DNA from: Alitta virens
Lineage: Eukaryota > Annelida > Polychaeta > Phyllodocida > Nereididae
Length of the DNA stretch: 64,000 nucleotides
Assembly (NCBI GenBank): GCA_932294295.1
Contig: OW028580.1
Span: 11,561,374 to 11,625,373, forward strand
Reading direction: 5' to 3'
The position numbers were made by a program, and so were the translations under genes. Positions 34,713 to 45,351 of the stretch are shown here, piece after piece (within the stretch, counting starts at the first letter, position 1; each line of letters starts with the position of its first letter). The notes beneath the pieces were generated by a model. It saw only the letters and a program-made list of their open reading frames with translations. It had not been told where the DNA came from and did not search any database.

Positions 34713-35455
34713 TTACTTTTTAGGAGACAACTGAGTCATATTAAGGAAGGACGGGTTCATCAGGCTGCTCATGTTGAGCGGAGGCAAACTGGCAGGAAGG
34801 TTGTCACTGCCAGAAAGCAAGGATCCCACTGAAGGAGGGTTCAAGGAAGAAGAACCAGGCACCACTGGGGAAGGTACAGCAGGGAAGACACCCAATGAAG
34901 ATGAAGGCCAAGGTCCAGAAGACTGGTAGGTACCAGCTGTAAAGAAGCTGAAGTGGACGGCTGTGTAGACATCGTCTGCAAGGTAGTACATTGTTTCTCA
35001 GGAGTAGCCTGCTGGAACTGGCTGAACGTCGGCTGAAACATCTGGGCCTGCTGCTGCTGCTGATTGAGCTGCTGCTGCTGCTGAATAATCAACTGCTTCT
35101 GTTGCTGCTGCTGCTGTTGCTGCTGATGCTTGTTCCTCCTGACTTGCGCCTTCAGCTGCAGGACTTCAACTTCTTCCAGTTCTTCAGGCCCAGAAGCTGG
35201 CAGCCCTGCACTGGAGCTGTCATCATAGTTGGGCAGTTGCTTCTTGTTCTTCGCAATCTTCTTCTTTAGGTTGACAGCTTGATGAGACGGCACCCTGGAG
35301 ATATGTTGCTGAAGGAACCCAAAGTTGGCGATAATCAACTTCTCTGCCGGATTTCTCTTGGCTGTACCGGAAGGGCCCTGCTTGATGAGCTTCTCAGCAC
35401 TGGTTCTGATAGACTCAAGTCAGGTCTTCAACTGTAGCCCAGTCGTTAATGTAGC
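34713..35455 (-). pseudogene. Harbinger MADF/poly-Q protein relic
   Basis: Reads on minus from about 35455. LQLKT*LESIRTSAEKL shows a TGA in place of the Trp that Harb1 has in LKTWIDSMRT. Then come GPSGTAKRNPAEKLIIANFG and FLQQHISRV, matching the end of the MADF region in Harb1 and Harb2. Two Gln-rich tracts follow (35130-35035), then a Ser/Pro-rich tail. A frame change near 34930 is needed to reach the stop at 34713. The N-terminal half of the MADF domain is missing. It is the third independent example here of the same partner-protein layout. Confidence 0.8.
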
Positions 35456-35966
35456 AGCCGGTGACTTACTCGTGGCACACATGAGTCACATGTAGCCTAT
35501 GTAGGTATTGATTTTTCTATACGTAGAAACCGGTGACTTATCCGTGGTACACGTGAGTGCACTCGTAGAAGTCGATGGTTTATTTGTCGCACACGTACCT
35601 CTCCCACCAGGTTCTTGACACCCACATGTGCGACGATTAACCCGCCGGCTTCTACGAGTATCTCACGTGTGACTTGGAGTATGCCATGAGTGCCTCTAGG
35701 GCAACGATGGATTCACTACAGTTGCTAACTATAAACAATCACCTGAAAGTTTTCTATGGAAGTTTTGAACATGAGCAAAACATCTGTCGAATTTGGCGGT
35801 TCGGGGACGACTGCAAGGCATCGAGTAAATGTGTTCACAGTCATATACGACAACCTCCTGATAACCACGGTTGCAGTACGGATGCCCAATTTTGCACAAT
35901 ATTACATCATTCTGCGAGAGCAATACGGCTTCTCCGGGAAAACCAGCTATGTGAGTACCCCCCTTG
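34713..35966 (-). mobile_element. partial Harbinger element (another family) with MADF relic
   Basis: The right end AACCAGCTATGTGAGTACCC (about 35938-35966) is the inverse of a Harbinger-type terminus like those of Harb1 and Harb2. Inside are subterminal motifs (CTCGTAGAAGTCG, GGCTTCTACGAGT at 35460-35690), then a MADF-type gene reading inward. No left end or transposase was found, so the copy is truncated. Confidence 0.65.
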
Positions 35967-36344
35967 GGAAATCAAACAAGAAACCTTAAGCGAAAAAATC
36001 GGACTCAAGTGAAGACGATCAACAACATCCAGATGAAGTCAAATCAGAACCAGTTGCAAAATGACTGCGGGAATCTAAATCAGAAAATTTACCAAAATCG
36101 TCTTAAAGGAGCACGGATGCAGAATTTCCAGCTTTTGTAAAGGTATTCATGTTTTGTGTTATCTAGTAAAAATTGCATTTCTGATATGGTTGGCCACTTT
36201 CCCAACCTTAAGATTCACTGTTTCAATAGTGATTATACACAATTCTCTATTGCATTTGTCTACTTATCTATTATGTCCAGAAACTGCCTGTTATTGTTGT
36301 CGCTGGCTATTAGTTGAGACTCATTGTTATGATGTATACACTAG

Positions 36345-36476
36345 ATAAAGAATGCCAAGAGAATCCACGAAAATGTTGAAGAAATTGATCCAGAAAAATC
36401 CGAAGAGCAAATGTCACCAGAATTGCCAGCAGCTTTACCAGCATTATCTGTTGAAGAAGTTACTGTCCTTGTGCAG
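36345..36476 (+). CDS. THAP-type gene, internal exon
   Basis: Open frame of 42-44 codons ending ...LSVEEVTVLVQ at a GTAATT donor (36477), phase 0; the acceptor is either ACTAG (36344) or AAAG (36350), both weak. It is acidic and Ser/Pro-rich, typical of the linker between a THAP finger and its coiled coil. It joins in frame to 38401-38562. An upstream stretch at 35990-36110 reads in fragments as a similar Lys/Ser/acidic linker but has stops. A THAP finger was not found upstream on plus, so the gene is either incomplete or decayed. Confidence 0.5.
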
Positions 36477-38400
36477 GTAATTGGATGTCATAAATTGTTT
36501 TACAGATTGGCTTTTTCTTCGTATGATATTGTATGAGCCTCCAAGTTATCATTACTGGCTGTTGTGATGACATTTTCATTGCATATTCCTTTGAAATAAT
36601 CCGAGCCAGTTTTGCATGTTATCTAGAAAGTACCACGAATAAGGGAGGTTCGCATTAATTAGAGGCGCGATATAGTAATGTCGGACTGTACTATCTAAGA
36701 CATTCAATTTTTTCCTCATCTTGTTACATTCCTAATTTGAGCTGAAATGTGATCACTGGTTATTGGCGTAAATATGCAGGTCCACAAGTTATTGAGATAT
36801 TATTGTTGGCTCGCCACGACAGTCTTCTGGTGAACCCACCCCAGGGCCTTCCTCGAGACCTTCCGTGACATCATCTGGTGCATCACCTGGTATATCATTT
36901 GCTGCTGTTTTGCTGGGAAACCAATTGTTTTTCTATTATTATTCTCTGGCAGTGTTTTGAATTGTGCATTTAGATTGTGTTTCTATCAGGCTTGGGGTCA
37001 AGTACAACATAATGCACTTAAGTACAAGTTCAAGTACAATTATCTGAGTACTTAAGCCCAAGTACAAGTACATTTATTCAAGTACAAGTACATCCTTAAA
37101 TTTTGGTCAAGATCCAATTGGCATCAGACAGCAGTAATGGTTTCGGAAGGGGGGAATTTTGAGTGATGTAAACTCCGGTCCCCTTTGCCCATGCTGAACA
37201 CTGGTTTAAAAACCTCTATGTTCAGATCACTGCACCTCGCAAAAATATATATATGTGTTGATATATAAATAAAGTTTGACTTTTTTGTCAAATCAACAAA
37301 CATAATATATTTAAGTTCTTTGGCATTCTGATGATCAGTTTTTGGACACATATTCATTAGAACCCTGGCAAGGTGGTTTTACAAGTGAGGTTGCTTCAGT
37401 TGACTAAATACTAGACTAATTAAAAAAAGTCTTTCATGAGAGTCAGACAGCAATCTGGATATACTTGATGGCATTGATTTTGATGCAGACTCTTGGCTTT
37501 ACATTATTATATAATTTGCTATCAATATTTGCAAGACAAGTGTGTTACTAATATGCACATGAATTAAACTGGGGAATCCCCATTATTTCTAATAGGTGAT
37601 GAATGGGGATTAAGACAATTGGAATGACCCCCACTGATTTCTTGTCTAATGGGGGTATTAACACCTACCCCTATGTCTATTGTGTCTATTGTTCCACACA
37701 AAAACAAGTGGACAAATTGGGGTCAACTGATTCACTATACAAGATATAAGACCATATGTTAGTTAAATAAACAAGAAATTTAAATTAATAAATTTTTTTC
37801 TAGCATTGGATTTTCACACAATCAGTATGTACAATTGAAATAATTATTAAACTGGTATGCTTTAAAAGCAAACTTGACTTTTGCTGAAATTATTGTGTAA
37901 ATTAATACTTCTATATGTAATAGGTCTACAAAGCCTGCCTCCATCCAAGAATGTGTTATGTGTATTGCAATCAGTGAATTATTCAACAATGAGCTGCTGT
38001 CAAGTTACTACTCAGTCTGTTGAGACCTAATTCTATTTAGTCAAACTAGTAATGTTAGTCATGACATACATGTCACTTAATAATAATAAATTGCACAAAA
38101 TACACAATTATATTCATGATAGATTATCTATGTTGCATTAATTATTAATAAACTGCCTTAAATCTGCATCTTAAAATAATAAGTAATTGAAGTACTTGAA
38201 AGGTACTTGCAAGTACTTTAGCTTCAAGTACAAGTCCAAGTACAAGTACTTCATTTTGAACAGCTTCTAGTCCAAGTACAAGTACAAGTACTGAATTTCA
38301 TGATTCAGTGGTTGCTGAATAATACCAACATTGTTAATGGCAATAGTTCAACTTAGTAAGTTTATGCAACAGAATTTCATAATTGATAATTTATTTGCAG
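36477..38400 (+). other. 1.9-kb intron between THAP-type exons
   Basis: Contains AAGTAC-rich clusters at 36995-37095 and 38185-38300 that may be the two ends of a 1.3-kb repeat. Otherwise AT-rich. Confidence 0.5.
36995..38305. repeat. AAGTACAAGTAC-rich repeat pair
   Basis: Two clusters (about 100 bp each) of CAAGTACAAGTAC units bound a 1.1-kb AT-rich core. Because GTAC is its own complement, orientation is ambiguous. No clear target duplication. Confidence 0.45.
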
Positions 38401-38562
38401 GATCATGCATACAGCCTGCCAGATGCAGCAGAACTGAAGGCACATCTGGACCGAGTGAATACGCACAGAATGTTCTTGGAAATACAGCTACGCAATGCAA
38501 GAAAATATGAAGAAAGAACCAAAGTCAAGAACAAGAATCCCACGCAAAAGAAAACTGCATAA
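38401..38562 (+). CDS. THAP-type gene, terminal coiled-coil exon
   Basis: Acceptor TTATTTGCAG at 38391-38400, then 53 codons and TAA. It begins DHAYSLPDAAELKAHL, continues as a Leu-heptad coiled coil (LEIQLRNARKYEERTK) and ends in a basic tail. DH-Y-(S/T) followed by a coiled coil is the typical C-terminal region of THAP proteins, used for dimerisation. Phase 0 agrees with the exon at 36345-36476, giving at least 95 joined codons without a stop. Function by family: DNA-binding regulator or transposon-derived factor. Confidence 0.65.
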   Translation, partial: DHAYSLPDAAELKAHLDRVNTHRMFLEIQLRNARKYEERTKVKNKNPTQKKTA

Positions 38563-38804
38563 GTTAATTGTACTAAATTCTTTCATCTTGGTCTTTCATC
38601 AGATTATTCGCATTTTTCAGCAGTTTTGTATGTTTTATCTGGTTCAATATCTTTATGTCAGGAAATCCATTAATTTATTATGGTAATTGAAGTTTACATG
38701 TATAAATGAGTCTGTTCCTCATCATTTTGCTCTCATTTGGTCTCTTACTTATTTAATAAAATGTAGTCTGTTCATACCCTGAATAGTATTCTTGTAACGT
38801 TGTC

Positions 38805-39245
38805 ATGATGCACTGCTCTAGACTTAACTTGAGGAATAAATTTGAGACAGAAAAGACTTAATTCAAAGTCTGTGATTTCATTTGATTGACATCTTCATAT
38901 ACTGCTTTAGCCTTAACTTGGCAAACAAACTTGAGAAAAGAATTAATTCAATGTCTTTAATTTCATTTGAAAGACATCTTTTTGCGCTGCTGTAGCCTTT
39001 ACTTGGGAAAAAAACTGGTGAAAAGACTTAATTCAAGGTCTGTGAATTCATTTGAATGACATCTTCATGCACTGCTCTAGCCTTAACTTGGGGGAAAACT
39101 TGAGAAAAGACTTTTTTCAAAATCTGATTTCATTTGAATGAACTTGAGAAAAGACTTAATTCAAAGTTTGTGATTTAATTTGAATGATGTCTTCATGGGC
39201 TTCTCTAGCCTTAACTTGGGGACACAAATTTGAGAAAAGACTTAA
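38805..39245 (+). repeat. ~87-bp satellite, about five units
   Basis: Units begin CTGCTCTAGCCTTAACTTGG and include GAAAAGACTTAATTCAAAG and GATTTCATTTGAATGA. Unit starts are spaced 84-89 bp, with one longer interval. The array resumes at 42978 after a 3.7-kb insertion. Confidence 0.85.
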
Positions 39246-39469
39246 TAGTGCAGTAGAAGGAGGGACCATATGAGGTGACCACCCAACATGAAATATATAC
39301 ATTTGGCAACATGATGGTCATGCATGGATTCTTCCCTATACCCACCCATACAAGGATCTGGTTGATGCCAAGCTCAAATATGGGTGCGTTTCTGGTGAGA
39401 GCCCCTCAAAGAGACCATCTTTTGATTCATATTTTTGACCAATTTTTTCGCAAATATAACTGTTAGATA

Positions 39470-40100
39470 TATCAGCAGAGTGTTATATATGAATGAAATC
39501 ATGATTTTATAAGCTTGTATTCTCTGCCACATTCAAGTTTTTGGCTACCAATATTAGACTCAAACAGCGCTACTTAAACTAACCGCTGCAAAATGGTAAT
39601 TTGCATCACACATTTTCATTGTGAGCACAATTTCAACTAAAACTACCTCTCTAAAACAGAAGTGAATACAACATTTGAGTTTTGCATACACACGAATATG
39701 CACAGATTTATACCATGATTAAAGTGCACTTGATCTGTCTCTAGAAAAATATTTTTCCCAGATATATTATTGGAAATCTATTCAACCTTATACATATATT
39801 TTAGTTAAATGGCGGATATATGCAAATACGGAATCACTGATGGGTCGTAAGTTTGCATACACCCTAGCAAATGGAGACATATTGTAATAAATTGGAGCCT
39901 GTAATGTTATAATCATGGATTGTGATGTTTCAAAATTTTTGAAACAATATTTTATTTTGCTTGTCTTGTTCAAAACATATTTGTGATAATTAGTAAATAA
40001 CAATTTTTATACTTAGTATAAATAGTACAAATACAACAAATAACATACAGCTGTATGGTTTATTCTTAGTTTGTTTTGAGACTATGAAAAACTACTTGAT
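39470..40100. other. interior of the 3.7-kb insertion, nothing recognised
   Basis: AT-rich; no recognised motif. Confidence 0.4.
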
Positions 40101-40104
40101 TTAA

Positions 40105-40640
40105 ATCAAATGCATGCCACTAATCTATTTGGAGAATGTGCTCTAATAATTATCAATTACCCCATATTACGCATACGTTAATGAAATATAGCCTGAAATA
40201 CAGAATTCCCAAGACATTTAATGATACACCATCCATAATTACAGATAGAATACAAACTAATAGTTTTAATGGTTTCAAGCAATATGTAAAGAAATATTTC
40301 CTCAATATGTACAGTGAATTTTGCACATTTTATTTTAGGAATTGTTATATCTGTCACTGAAGTGAAACATCAGAAAGCCTGAATGATATGATTTTACAGG
40401 GATGGCTTTTCCTCGACTGCAGCCTCTTCCTCATTCTTGTCTTCATAAGATTTATTGGTGTTTACATTATTAAGTTTATATGCAATGTAGTTTTTATTTC
40501 CTCCTTTCCTTAATGAACGCCTGTTTTTAAATTTATCTTTTTTAAATATTAACTGGGTGCTCCTCTCATATTAATTACATTTTTCTATATGTTATTAATT
40601 AAATAAAGTTGTTCTGATTTCTGAGTATGAAATGCACCAG
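40105..40640 (+). mobile_element. LINE 3' end fragment
   Basis: The final part of a non-LTR ORF2 reads YSLKYRIPKTFNDTPS and SFNGFKQYVKKYFLNMY (40160-40315), the conserved C-terminal end of CR1/Jockey-type proteins. It is followed by a 3' UTR with AATAAA at 40602 and a short repeat-like tail. Truncated on the 5' side; inactive. Confidence 0.7.
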
Positions 40641-40673
40641 GTCAAAATCTAGGATATTCTATATTTTCTACAG

Positions 40674-40862
40674 TGTGTGTGTGTGTGTGATTAGGGCTTT
40701 ACGTCCTGTATTTTTACACCAGTTGGGCTAATTAGGACAGGCAGAGACCATGGCAATGAGACGAAGGATGAAACAGCCATCCAACTTAGGCTCGACCAGG
40801 AATCGAACCCGGGACCCAGTGGTTGGAAGCCCAGAGCGCTACCTCTGAGCTAGGCCCCCGCC
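40674..40862 (-). mobile_element. tRNA-derived SINE, copy 1
   Basis: A 189-bp element flanked by a perfect 15-bp target duplication CTATATTTTCTACAG (40659-40673 and 40863-40877). On minus it starts with a tRNA-like head (A box TAGCTCAGAGGTAGCGC, B box GGTTCGATTCC), then a body with TTCATCCTTCGTCTCATTG and AATTAGCCCAACTGGTGT, and a (CA)n tail. Made by LINE machinery; pol III promoter looks intact. Confidence 0.93.
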
Positions 40863-41339
40863 CTATATTTTCTACAGAATTCAATAACGATAGTTAAAGA
40901 AAAATACATATAAGTACAGTATTGTACACATATGGTATAGTATGGATTTACTATGGAGGGAGCTCTCCAAAAACAATCAGTATCACTAACAAACCTCTCC
41001 CTACCAGGGTGTGAATTATAAAATTATGATATATATATGCTTGTGAACTTGACCTGGGAGTGTGAGAAAGTAAAAATGTCTCAGACTTCCCAGACTCACT
41101 GCTTTTATTTGAATAGTTGTCATGAAGACCCCATAGGCATGGAATGGGGCCACATGCTCCTCCAAGATTATTCCAGAAAATAAATGTTCAAAGAACTGGA
41201 GGAATCTGGAGTGAAGGTGTCTATTACAGAAGAGAACAATATGTTATGGCATCATGAAAAAGGAGGCCAGAGGATTTGAAAACCTCAGTCAGGAATAGGA
41301 AGTCTGAATAACCAGTGGCAAAATAGCCCACCCAAAAAA

Positions 41340-41415
41340 AAAAGAATAATGTTTTGGAGTGGCCGTCTCTTAGACCTAACCTCACTGCATTAGAACATTT
41401 GTGGAGAGAATAGAC
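41340..41415 (+). pseudogene. Tc1-like transposase relic
   Basis: VLEWPSLRPNLTALEHLWRE reads on plus, corresponding to the WPxQSPDLNPIENLW block around the catalytic Glu of Tc1 transposases. Earlier Tc1-like words are scattered back to about 41150. Heavily decayed; no ends found. Confidence 0.65.
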
Positions 41416-41529
41416 TGGTTTACAAACATATAGACATCAAACGTAGACAAAACTCGCAAGTAGCTCAGACAGAACTAATTTACAATATAGCAACCCTTAT
41501 CTGGCCACTTCTTCCACTAGATCACCATA

Positions 41530-41935
41530 AATTTATGGCTCCACCTAGTCAGATCAACACATTTGGGTCCGTTTTTTTCCTGTTTCTTTGATTGTGTCAT
41601 AAAGTCCAGCCGCGCAGAGGATTTGAAGGGTGGCCATGTATTGCTCGTCTTTGCCTGGTTTAAAAGAAAAACATGACTGTCTGACTTCTACTTGATCCCT
41701 TGGTCTCAAAGTGAATGGTGGAACTGTAGCAGCTTCATCATCTACAGTAAGAAGAGGTTATTCTCGACACATGAGCTTAACTGGCAAATGTTGCTCTGCA
41801 GCTCCGGTAATAAACTAATGTTTCATCTCCTTTTGCAAGGAATTCTTCATGTTCACGTGGTATAAGTGAGACCTGACTTGTTTTGATGGCTGAATAGGCT
41901 TGCATAAAAAATGCACTCTTTACGAGGAAAGGTCA
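41530..41935 (-). pseudogene. unidentified coding remnant
   Basis: On minus two open segments with protein-like composition abut: AYSAIKTSQVSLIPREHEEF...LVYY (about 41910-41820), then, after a frame change and past one stop, VPPFTLRPRD, QVEVRQSCFSFKPGKDE and ILCAAGLYDTIKETGKK (41730-41560). The frame is open for over 60 codons after the stop. I do not recognise the family. It may be what is left of the gene of the 3.7-kb insertion or of an older host exon. Confidence 0.35.
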
Positions 41936-42033
41936 TTAATGTTTGCCTATGTTACGAGGAAGTGCTTCAGATACATGAAATATGGTATAAGTCTCTTTTA
42001 TTTTGGGTCACTTGGAACCTCATGAGCTGAACT

Positions 42034-42268
42034 CATCACTTCGCTTAAACTGTAGTTATATAAAACTATGAGGTAATACATTTGAGTTTGTACATCAATT
42101 TTCTGCGATTAGAAACTTAATTACCTCATAGTTTTATATAACTACAGTTTAAGCGAAGTGATGATTTAAGTTTCTAACAGCATATTTCAAACATTTCAAC
42201 AAACATGTTGATATGCATTTATGGGAACTGGAAAAATCGCAGAAAATTGATGTACAAACTCAAATGTA
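42034..42268. repeat. interlocked inverted repeats
   Basis: Arm A (42034-42077) is perfectly inverted at 42120-42163 (44 bp). Arm B (42077-42110) is perfectly inverted at 42235-42268 (34 bp). A 12-bp arm C (42109-42120) is inverted at 42166-42177. The order A-B-C-A'-C'-B' cannot fold as one simple hairpin. It looks like serial template switching during replication. Confidence 0.85.
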
Positions 42269-42977
42269 TTTTTCCTTTTCATTGTTGTGATTGTAAAGAA
42301 AACACAATTAACTCATTTGGAAAGTATACATGTTTTCTGTCAACAGAATGGTGTGATATTTGCTGTTCATAACATACTACAAGAAAGTGTAACACCATAA
42401 TTTGTAATCCGGAGCAGACTGGATTACTCAATTGAGACATAACCAGCATTATTTTAACCATTTATTTTCAACTTGCTCCTATTTTGCCTCTTAAGATGAA
42501 TTGGGCAAACCTAAAAAAGCCTTAATCACTTTCCTTGACCCTAAAAACATGGGTTTAGACAACAATATTTTCACAATACTATCCTTAGTTCCTGAGATTT
42601 TGGCAGAAATGGATATTTCAGTAATGCGAACTTAATTTGCTTATAGTAAACAATGCCCAACGTTTTCAAGTGGCCAACTAAGCTGGAATTGTTCATTGGA
42701 CCCATGTGGATGGGAATCCACCCAAACATGGTATTGTAGAACATTATTGGGTTCACCACCTTGACAAAGGACTAATATGCTAAATTCCTTTGCCAATTTC
42801 GCATTAAAAAAATTTGCATAATGAAGTGATGTCATAATATGGGCTTCATACTAAAACGCACCCATTTTTTAGAGTAGAGATTCTAGGGAAAATTTTGGTA
42901 CCTATTAAGCTATGTAAATTTTTCATGTGCACCTACTCCAAAAATATGGCCTTTTTTGGACCTCTCCTACTGCTCTA

Positions 42978-43012
42978 TAATTCAATGTCTGTGATTTCAT
43001 TTGAATGAATCT
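42978..43012 (+). repeat. end of the ~87-bp satellite
   Basis: TAATTCAATGTCTGTGATTT and CATTTGAATGAATCTT continue the unit interrupted at 39245. Confidence 0.75.
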
Positions 43013-43279
43013 TATTGACAGCTAAGCACTACCTTTGCTTACAAGGCTGGCCTGATCTTGGGAAGTCATTAGTCGAATACACATCATTTGACCTAATGCA
43101 GGCAGAAGCCAATTTTGGGGTGAGATTCCACCCACTTGCACCCCTTCTATCCCTACAGTGCCCCAAATCTCGATGCCGGGCTGAGCAATGTTTACCCTAA
43201 GTTGAAACAGGCCATGTTATCAGGGTGTCGTGAGACTACCTGATTTCAGTGAGGATAGATACAGCTGTCTGCAACAGGA
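43013..43279. other. spacer, no gene seen
   Basis: No recognised motif. Confidence 0.4.
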
Positions 43280-43490
43280 TATAATTTCCTTCAAAATGGC
43301 ATGCACATGCGCATGTGCCATTTTTCTCTGCACATTTATCTTTATCTGTGCACACATCCATCTTTATCTGCATATGCATCTTTATTTGCATGTGCAGATA
43401 AAGATGCATGTATGCATGTACATGCATTTAAAGGTGCCTCAGGTACATTCAAAGTGCATCCAAGAAGTGCATGTGCATACAAAGATGCAC
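43280..43490. repeat. ATGCAC/TTTATCTGCA low-complexity region
   Basis: Alternating GCATGTGCA-type palindromes and TTTATCTG/CAGATAAAG words in both orientations directly left of Harb2. Frames across it are artefacts. Confidence 0.7.
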
Positions 43491-43906
43491 TTAAGGGCCT
43501 ATCTCACATAGCCGAGTGACAATGCCGAGTGCCTCAAAAATCAGGCAGTCGGGTATACTCAGCTTTGCACGCCGAGCGCTCTGGAAAAGCACGACAATAC
43601 TCGTAGACCGATCGTGGCCACTCTGGGAATTTTCAACATGTTTAAAACTTTCTAGGAAACTCGCCGAGCAACTTTGCTCTGGAATCGCTCAGGATTTACA
43701 CGGGGTCAACTCGCCGTGCACTCGGCGAGTTAACCCCGTGTCGTACTGAATGCAGTGCAGACTGGATTAGACTGGATTTACACGCCGAGCGGTCAGCATG
43801 TAAACCAGAGTTATCCGCTTGACACTGGTACAACACAGGAGCGCTCGGCGATTACTCGGCATGTTGTCCTAGTGTGGTCGGCGTGTTGAAGCCGAGTTTA
43901 GCTAAG

Positions 43907-43914
43907 TATAAAAG
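43907..43914 (+). promoter_or_regulatory. TATA box of Harb2 MADF gene
   Basis: TATAAAAG, 90 bp upstream of the ATG at 44004. Confidence 0.6.
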
Positions 43915-44003
43915 GCTGTGCCCCGTGGCTATTGATTACATTCATCAGATCGCCACAGTACGACAAACAACTTGATCACTGAAGATTTTGAAGATTTTAC
44001 ACT

Positions 44004-45338
44004 ATGGGTCCAAAAAAAATGAAAACTACTGATGCCAAGAAGTCTGCTTTTAATGTTTTGGAGAAGAAGAAGTTTCCCAGCCACCTACTTCACCAGCCAG
44101 CTAGTCAGCCAGCAAGTCAGCCAGCAAGTCAGCCAGCAAGTCAGCCAGCAAGTCAAGATCTGTTTCACCAGCCACGTCAGTGTCATCAGTCAGATCCGTG
44201 TCTCCAGCCAGATCCGTATCACCAGCCAGATCCGTGTCACCAGCTACTACTGGCAAGGGGAAGAAGCAGAGGGCAAGCAAACTGATAATTCATGAAGATG
44301 TGGAGGAAGATTTGGCAGAGTGGTTTCGTTCCAACCCTGTGCTATACCGAGGGTGATTGGAAGAACACTCAGTACAAGAACCGATTGTATGAGGAGAAAT
44401 GGGCTTTAACCCCACCTATCACTGGTGCTGATGTCAAGCATTGGTTAGAGCAGATGAGAACCCAGTTTGGGAAGCTTGTGAAAGTGGGACCTTCGGGATC
44501 TGCGACCAAGATGCTGACAGCCAGGGAGCAGTGGATAGTGCTTACCTTCAGCTGGTTGACTGACTTCATCCGCAGAATGCCGACCAGGCAAGGCAGAAGT
44601 ATCTTGAGTGAACGCCTAGCTAGAGAGAGGAAGAAGGATGGTGATTACCCTCTGAGCTCAACTCCTATCGACAGTGGACCAGAGATAGAAGATTCCATCA
44701 TCATCCCAGATGAAGATTGTTCCAGGGCAACTCCAACTGCTACAGCCCCCCATTTTCCTGCTCCTTCAAAGGGTGGTCCATTCAAGAGGAAAAAGAGACA
44801 AACTTGTGAACCTGGCAAAGAAGAAGAAGTGCTGCACATAGTGAAGAAGATGGCTGATGTGACCTCATCTGTCCATGAACACTATGCTCGGAAGGTGGAC
44901 CTTGACCCTGCCTAAGCTGCCAAGCGTACCTTTTGTGACTCAATTTACCATGAGAGTCTCACCCTCCCTGAAGATCTCTGGATGGACTTTCAGACCCAGG
45001 CCTTCACTCTACTGATGCAAGCCAAGCAGCAGGCCAGACTCAGGATGATGGCTCCTCAACAATTTCACCAGGTTCCTCAACAGCAGCAGCAGCACTATCA
45101 TCAACTCCCTCAGCAGTTTTATCCTCAGCAGCAGCAGCCAATCTACCAGCCGACCTTGCAGCACCTGACTCCTTCCAAGGTTCCTCCAGGACCATGGTCT
45201 AATATGCCACCTCTGCATGGGCAACCAGTTGTAGGGACTTCCCAGCAAGAGCAAGCCAATACCAGTCTGGGATTGAGCAGCACCTTCCTAGCCAGCCTTG
45301 CTACAATGCCAAGCACGACGTCCCCTGAAAAACAGTGA
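44004..45338 (+). pseudogene. Harb2 MADF/poly-Q protein, broken
   Basis: Homologue of the Harb1 MADF gene. After the ATG at 44004 the correct frame is lost within 30 codons; the Ser-rich basic leader (SASKSASKS, RSVSPA repeats) reads in another frame, with a TAG near 44100. The MADF domain begins HEDVEEDLAEWFRSNPVLYR (44292-44347), shifts frame at about 44352, and continues with DWKNTQYKNRLYEEKW, VKHWLEQMRTQFGKL and MLTAREQWIVLTFSWL. A TAA at 44913 interrupts the block between DLDPA and AAKRTFCDSIYHE. The Gln-rich tail runs 45056-45140 and the stop is at 45338. No intron exists where Harb1 has one. At least two frameshifts and two stops: inactive. Confidence 0.88.
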
Positions 45339-45351
45339 TATTCTTGACCAT

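Larger units (their letters stand above)
39246..42977. mobile_element. 3.7-kb inverted-repeat insertion in the satellite
   Basis: It splits one satellite unit between GACTTAA and TTCAATGTCTG, leaving TAA on both sides (39243-39245, 42978-42980). Ends are imperfect inverted repeats, TAGTGCAGTAGAAGGAGG against TAGAGCAGTAGGAGAGG, and a further match (ATGGGTGCGTTT) lies 115-140 bp in on both sides. The 3-bp TAA suggests a PIF/Harbinger-like or related DNA transposon, but the ends do not resemble the other families here and no transposase was recognised. Holds a LINE end, a SINE, a Tc1 relic and unidentified coding remains. Confidence 0.55.

Noticed and set aside
35674..36012. Apparent first exon (MSKTSVEFGGSGTTARH) with a GTGAGT donor, thought to start the THAP-type gene
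   Set aside because: The supposed donor lies within the terminal inverted repeat of a Harbinger fragment (CCAGCTATGTGAGTACCC), so the frame is element DNA and no THAP motif is encoded.
43301..43519. Cys/His-rich short frames near 43.3 kb resembling zinc-knuckle peptides
   Set aside because: Generated by ATGCAC/TGCACA low-complexity DNA; the frames occur on both strands.
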